DNA of 64,000 nt, taken from the NCBI RefSeq assembly GCF_964340395.1, contig NC_135569.1, forward strand, positions 5,154,040 through 5,218,039, written 5' to 3'. A program made the translations under genes and the position numbers. Numbering within the stretch: the stretch's first letter is position 1; every line of letters begins with the position of its first letter. This DNA comes from Glandiceps talaboti (taxonomy: Eukaryota > Hemichordata > Enteropneusta > Spengelidae). Positions 59,257 through 64,000 of this stretch are shown here, in pieces. The notes below the pieces were generated by a model, which was given only the letters and a program-made list of their open reading frames with translations, searched no databases and was not told where the DNA came from.

Positions 59257-61024
59257 TTTATTTAATGACAATATGACGCCATCTTTTTCTCCTTTTGGTA
59301 CATTTTACACAGGTAAATGTGACGTTTTTCTTGGTATATGCATCGATAATTGTGTCGCTTGCTGGAATGGGACAATATGGGTACAATGTTGGTGTATTGG
59401 CAGCACCGACTCAGGTATGATACAACCTACGAAAGAACACCAGTGCGTTTGCTTAAATGTAGTGAGCTAAGGAAAGATTTTATGCAAAGACAAAATTAGG
59501 TGAACACAACAATTTAACTGATAAAAAACAGCGGCTGTCTCTGACGTACGTTCAGGTTACGCTTTTATCAGTTTGTTTATGTCTGTGGAAGTTATAATGT
59601 AACACGAACAGTACTCATACGCCATTGTTCTAGCATCATGTAGCATTCTATCAGCAAACAGTCATTAGATCCCTGCTCTTGTGGTGTTTATACTTTGTTA
59701 AGTTACCAATACGTTATGTCTCATTCCTCCTTACCACACACTGGTGTTATATCGCGGATTGTAGTTGTTTTGACTGGCATTAATACATTCAAACATATTC
59801 TGACAAATGAAGTCACAAAGCCATGTGACAGGGTTTTAGATCAATCGTCTGATTCACAGACGTCCACAATACGAAATCATATCAAGTAGACGGGACTCTT
59901 ATGTTGTTGTCGACAGTGGTAGTCGGAACTTGGGATAACTAAGAGAATATATGGTGACCACGAGGCAACTCATCGTGTTTGCCATGCCAACAAACAACAA
60001 GAAGTACTTCATCCAGACGAACGTTTCGGTTGACATCTGAACTTCAAGCTCACACTTTTCACATTTGCCATTTGCCATTTTTTTCATGAAACTTCTCATG
60101 TGCCCTACTAACAGAAGAAACTCTGGGGTCATACATATCTTCATTTCTTCATATTATACCTTATGTCTATATAAACAAAGAAACCACGTTAGCAAAAATG
60201 ATTATTCATCATTCAGAGATATATTTTTGTGTATGATTTGGTGTATTTCCTTTGATAATTTTAGGCAATACAGGATTTTTATAATCAGTCATACACTGAA
60301 AGATATGGTGAAATGAGTCAGTCGACGTTGGACTGGTTATGGGCAATGACAGCAGCAAGTTTCGCCGTAGGTGGTGCCATTGGAGCAATCGTGGCCCCAC
60401 CTATCTCCGACGTGATGGGCAGGTAAGGGGGTGTCATGGGGGAGGGGGGAGCTGTATATAGAAAGGCTACTCCCCTTCATAAAGCCATCAAACATCGAGA
60501 CATTCAAATAAATGCATTCCATCTTCATCCAAGACAAAGAGTACCCTCGGTCCAGGTTGGGGAAATTAACCCTTAATAATCATAACATTTATTTTGATCA
60601 ATTTGGGATTCGACATCTCATGATGACTTTCGCCCCCCCCCAACACCCCCCCCCCATCCCACCCCCAACTGAGCCTCTTATTTCTGGCCATCCTTCAAAA
60701 CACAAGCTAATAGCATTTGAATTATATGGAAGCCTTGCAACACTTGGACCATACTTTGAGCATGCAGATTGAGTATTGCATCTCGACACAACCATACGAA
60801 CGTGTGATTCGTGGCATTGTAAAAAGACACTTTTTTTCTGAACGACAGATTTTTCAAGTGACATGTCTACTCCATGGTATATTTTTTATTTATATACAGG
60901 AAGTATGGTTTACTGCTAGTCAACGTATTCTCCATCAGTGCTGGCTTGATGTTTGGGAGCAGCAAAGTGGCGAATAATTTTGAATTGGTGATAATGGGTC
61001 GTATCGTTGTTGGCTTTTACTGTG
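57951..61024 (+). CDS. Gene E: GLUT-family transporter, 5' part (continues past the right edge)
   Basis: Four coding exons: 57951-57989 (MTMSQTNIKEDKE), 59313-59414, 60265-60422 and 60900-61024, giving 141 codons and ending in phase 1. They encode the short N-terminus, TM1 (FFLVYASIIVSLAGMGQYGY), the first outer loop with an FYNQS glycosylation sequon and ERYGEM, TM2 with GGAIGAIVAPP, the loop motif DVMGRKYG, and TM3-TM4 ending IVVGFYCG. It is the closest relative of gene D here: exon 3 reads FYNQSYTERYGEM in both. No exon 5 (LSEI.P..RGA.G) was found between 61025 and 64000, so intron 4 is longer than 2.97 kb and the rest lies outside. Whether its sugar pocket is intact cannot be seen. A second Met at codon 3 could also serve as start. 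Confidence 0.88.
58547..58873. repeat. M1-family MITE-like element
   Basis: Both ends preserved: TTAAAGTGGCCATATGGGTG on the left and CACCCATATGGCCACTTTAA on the right. The interior has two inverted TACTTGAAAA/TTGTAA-type blocks and CTTGTTTGTAACTCAATAAA. It lies in gene E intron 1. Confidence 0.8.
59166..59254. repeat. (GACA)n and (CA)n microsatellites
   Basis: GACA units followed by a CA run in gene E intron 1, 58 bp upstream of exon 2. Confidence 0.95.
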
Positions 61025-61249
61025 GTATGTACGCTCACTTTCAGCTGACTACATTGTCAGACCATGTTAAATTTCAGTTAAAGAAACATCGATTGAGAAA
61101 AGTAAATTAAACTACAGGGAATTTAAAATTAATTAGCGTTTCACTCATGGGACACGCTAGTTTTTTTATAGACACAAAAGTCATATTAAAACTTTACAAG
61201 ATGAATAATTATTTTCAATCACTTAACCAGCAATATATATTTACTGACA

Positions 61250-61496
61250 ATAGGGAACTTGCAATCCAGACTGAGCATGCTCAGATGCAAAGGACTATGG
61301 GATTATCTGTGGTTATCGTAATACCTAATCTGGAGCTACTGATAAAAACCCTCCACAATGGTCAGGGTGACTATGAATTGATTATCTGTGGTTGCAAACA
61401 ATGAAACAGTATTGTTTACAATACCAATTCATTAGTATTTATTATTACATTTCCCATGATGCAACATTCAACATGGCGGATTTGCAAGTTCCCTGT
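61250..61496. repeat. M2-family MITE-like element, full length
   Basis: Left end ATAGGGAACTTGCAATCC and right end TTTGCAAGTTCCCTGTT. It matches 39569-39820 in reverse orientation along its length. It lies in gene E intron 4. Confidence 0.8.
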
Positions 61497-61774
61497 TGTT
61501 AAAATACTAATAATTAGACACTGTGCAATCTTAATTAGAGGTCTACTTTATATATCAGAATAAGTTGCATCATGAGTCATTGGGGTGCAGATTTTTAGAT
61601 GCGGGCCCAAATATCTATAGTGCAGTTACACTCACATGATTGCTACAGACTCATAATTAGAAACCTAGGCAGTGAGGGCTGCATTTTTAAAGGGAAAAAA
61701 ATCAAGGGCTGGTTGAATTATAATACAGTGGCCTCAGTTGCATTACAATGATATCATCACAGCCAACTTTCTGC

Positions 61775-62095
61775 AGTCCTGTGGCAGTGCAGGGCTGCTG
61801 CATGACTGCAGCAGGACTGCTGCAGCACTGAAATTCAGGACTGCGCGCATGACTGAAAATTCAGGACTGCGTGCATGTCTGAAAATTCAGGACTGCACGC
61901 ATGTCTGAAATTCAGGACTGCACGCATGTCTGAAAATTCAGGACTGCGCAGCGCGCATGTCTGAAAATTCAGGACTGTGTGCATGTCTGAAATTCAGGAC
62001 TGCATGCATGTCTGAAATTCAGGACTGCATGCATGTCTGAAATTCAGTACTGCATGCATGTCTGAAATTCAGGACTGCTGCTTGACTGAAATATT
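61775..62095. repeat. Short-unit minisatellite (about 25 bp), 10 or so copies
   Basis: Unit CTGAAA(A)TTCAGGACTGC followed by GCATGCATGT-like variants (CGCGCATGA, GTGCATGT, ACGCATGT, ATGCATGT). The leading part (61775-61830) is a CTGCAG-rich degenerate version. Each unit contains the small palindrome CTGAAATTCAG. It lies in gene E intron 4. Confidence 0.9.
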
Positions 62096-64000
62096 TTTGC
62101 ATCCTTCTATTTCAAGTCAAAGCTATTTTGTGTATGTTGTGTGCATTGATAAGTAGTACACAGAGGATTTTTTATGGGGTTATGGGAATTCAATATCATC
62201 ATTTCATAGAGTCCAAAAGTATCTATAATCATATTTGCAAGTGTTTTGTGCCTGTAGAATAGTACTTGCTGCAATATTGCGCTTAAAAAACCCAGAAAAA
62301 TGATGTATTCAAAATTTGTGATTTTTAAGTTCTTGAAAGAGGATGTGCAGGAGGTGCCTTCAAGATATTTGAAATAAAGTCATGGCTGCCTACTTTTAAT
62401 CACAAAATACATTTTCCGCAATACAAATTTTGTAGTGAATGGTGAATATGTTTACACTTGTGTTCTTCTGTATGAAATATTTTGTAACAATATTTTTGTG
62501 GGTGTATATTGACAAAAAATCACACCGAAAATGTACTACTTTGCATAACAACATCATATTTACGCTTACTTAGGGAGTCACTTTACTTGTCCGCCATAGT
62601 TTGCAGGTTTTGTATGATATCATGAACAGTAAGTTTTGAGCCAGAAAAACATCAAATTTATTCACTCCTCGGATAATAATTTTGGTTAGTTACACTTCTT
62701 TGATACAAAAGAAGAAAGTTCACATATAATACGGATGATTTTAACTGGAACTTCAGAAATTTTTAGACGATTACAAATTGCCAGTCGTCTGCATGCTGTG
62801 CTGTCTGCTGCTGTCTGTACAAATTGATCTTCCTACACGGGATGACTGCCACTGACGTATTAATACTTTTTAAAAGAAGAAGCTGGTTGACATATCAACA
62901 GAAGTTAGCTTTGGTCATAACTTGCACAGGTGAATAGCTTTATTTATTCCCTCCTCCCCTCACCCATGTCCCTTATGAATCTACTTGTTTCTGTCCTGAA
63001 TATCGACTCTTTTCACATTCCAGTTTCACATATAATGATAGCTGCAATAATTGTAGCGTTTGATGTGACTTTGAGGGCTTTTTCGTCTGTTTTTGTGCCT
63101 TTTTCGTTCCGACGTTTAACCCGAATCAAACGCTACAATTCCTCTAATGCAAATGCAAAAAGACGGAAGCGATTCAGATCTGAATCGCAAAGTTGGGCGG
63201 ACTTTTCTGCTAAATTACGCCTTATCTGGCAAAATATCGGACATTTCCTAACGCCAACATTAATTACAGCGCCTTCAAGACCAAAAAAGTGTTCAGAGGT
63301 ACCCCAATTCCGTCAGAATCCCCATTAAATACATTCTTTTTAGTAAGTATATTAAATTTGAATTATTAACAAAATTTAAAGTGGTCATATGGATCTGATG
63401 AGAATGGGTATTTATTTTGAAATTAGGCCTAATAACAAAACTGTTAAAATTAAAAAGACAATAGAAAACTGTTGTTCTAATCTGTAATGGTTGTACATCT
63501 TATGAGAAGAAACCAATAACACAGCGACCATAGAAAACATTACTTGAACTTGACACTCACATATAAAAAAAAATACTTTAAAAAATAAAACAATCTACCC
63601 CCCCCCCCCCACCTATTCTAAAATTGAGTGTAATCAGAACCATACAATTTTTTTTTTTTTTTTTTCATCTTATTATCATATAAATGAAAGGACAACTTTG
63701 CTATTTCTAGTACAGAATAGTACAGAAAATGTACATATTTACAACTCAATAACTTAAATAACAGAGTTACTGTATTAAATACATATGAAATGCATTGTAT
63801 ATAAAGTACGTAAACTCAATTACACCATACTCAAGCCAGGTTATTGTCTTTGAACAGAAACTGTGGATAATATATCCTGGCTGTTCTACATGTATGTCAC
63901 TGGTTTTGCGTTGCCCTAAATATAAGTCAAAACATTCCAAAATGCCATTATCTTTCCAATTTTTGATAAATTATGCTCAATGAGGTATAATTATATTATT

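Larger units (their letters stand above)
61025..64000. other. Gene E intron 4 (open at right edge)
   Basis: Nearly 3 kb without a recognisable exon. Contents: an M2 element, the CTGAAATTCAG minisatellite, a 132-codon open frame at 62930-63328 with no known domain, a 16 bp inverted repeat (63049-63064 with 63125-63140), a 20 bp perfect palindrome (63169-63188), an M1 left-end fragment near 63377, and C- and T-runs near 63598 and 63650. Confidence 0.55.

Noticed and set aside
59305-59470. Plus-strand ORF 59105-59470 (121 aa) as a protein
   Set aside because: Out of frame with exon 2 of gene E (59313-59414) and mostly (GACA)/(CA) repeat translation.
62930-63328. 132-codon ORF as a real gene
   Set aside because: No recognisable domain, it lies inside gene E intron 4, is in part palindromic DNA, and has no support from paralogs.

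Overview
The window is nuclear DNA of an invertebrate animal. Genes are split by GT-AG introns at conserved positions, intergenic and intronic DNA is AT-rich, and there are many tetranucleotide and dinucleotide microsatellites, palindromic MITE-like elements, a tRNA-derived SINE and non-LTR retrotransposon remnants. I see no prokaryotic gene organisation. The exact phylum cannot be read from the sequence; a marine deuterostome or lophotrochozoan fits the style best, which is only an impression.

The core of the window is an array of five paralogous SLC2A/GLUT sugar-transporter-family genes, closest in motif content to class II GLUTs (GLUT5/7/9/11). From left to right: gene A (+, 675-2077, only the last three coding exons; the rest lies left of the window); gene B (+, 3563-12660, complete, 492 aa); gene C (-, 27689-44416, complete, 547 aa, with a 10.2 kb first intron); gene D (+, 48864-56288, complete, 523 aa); gene E (+, 57951 to beyond the right edge, first four coding exons). 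All share one exon plan (102, 155-161, 125, 116, 160, 188, 114, 102, 76-82 and 128 nt internal exons), so they arose by duplication of one intron-containing ancestor. Between B and C lies one unrelated gene on the minus strand (13296-21111). It encodes a secreted protein of eight sushi/CCP domains (537 aa), each domain in its own symmetric phase-1 exon.

The transporters differ in how well the sugar pocket is kept. B retains the TM5 Gln, the QQ..G.N motif of TM7, the TM8 Asn and the TM10-11 Asn residues. C has lost part of these and D nearly all, although both keep intact frames, splice sites and the structural signatures (PE/DSPRW, GRR, PET). This points to paralogs with a changed substrate or a non-transport role, and it is the most interesting biology in the window. 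The sushi gene shows recent internal duplication of a three-exon block with one dead exon, a mosaic exon, and a replacement-rich exon pair.

The remaining DNA (12.7-13.3, 21.1-27.7, 44.4-48.9 and 56.3-57.9 kb, plus large introns) holds at least four families of short inverted-repeat elements (called M1-M4 here), three minisatellites, LINE fragments and dense microsatellites. In two unrelated genes a (GTAT)n microsatellite itself forms the 5' splice site. Exon boundaries were placed by eye from frame, GT-AG signals and paralog alignment; no transcript evidence was available.
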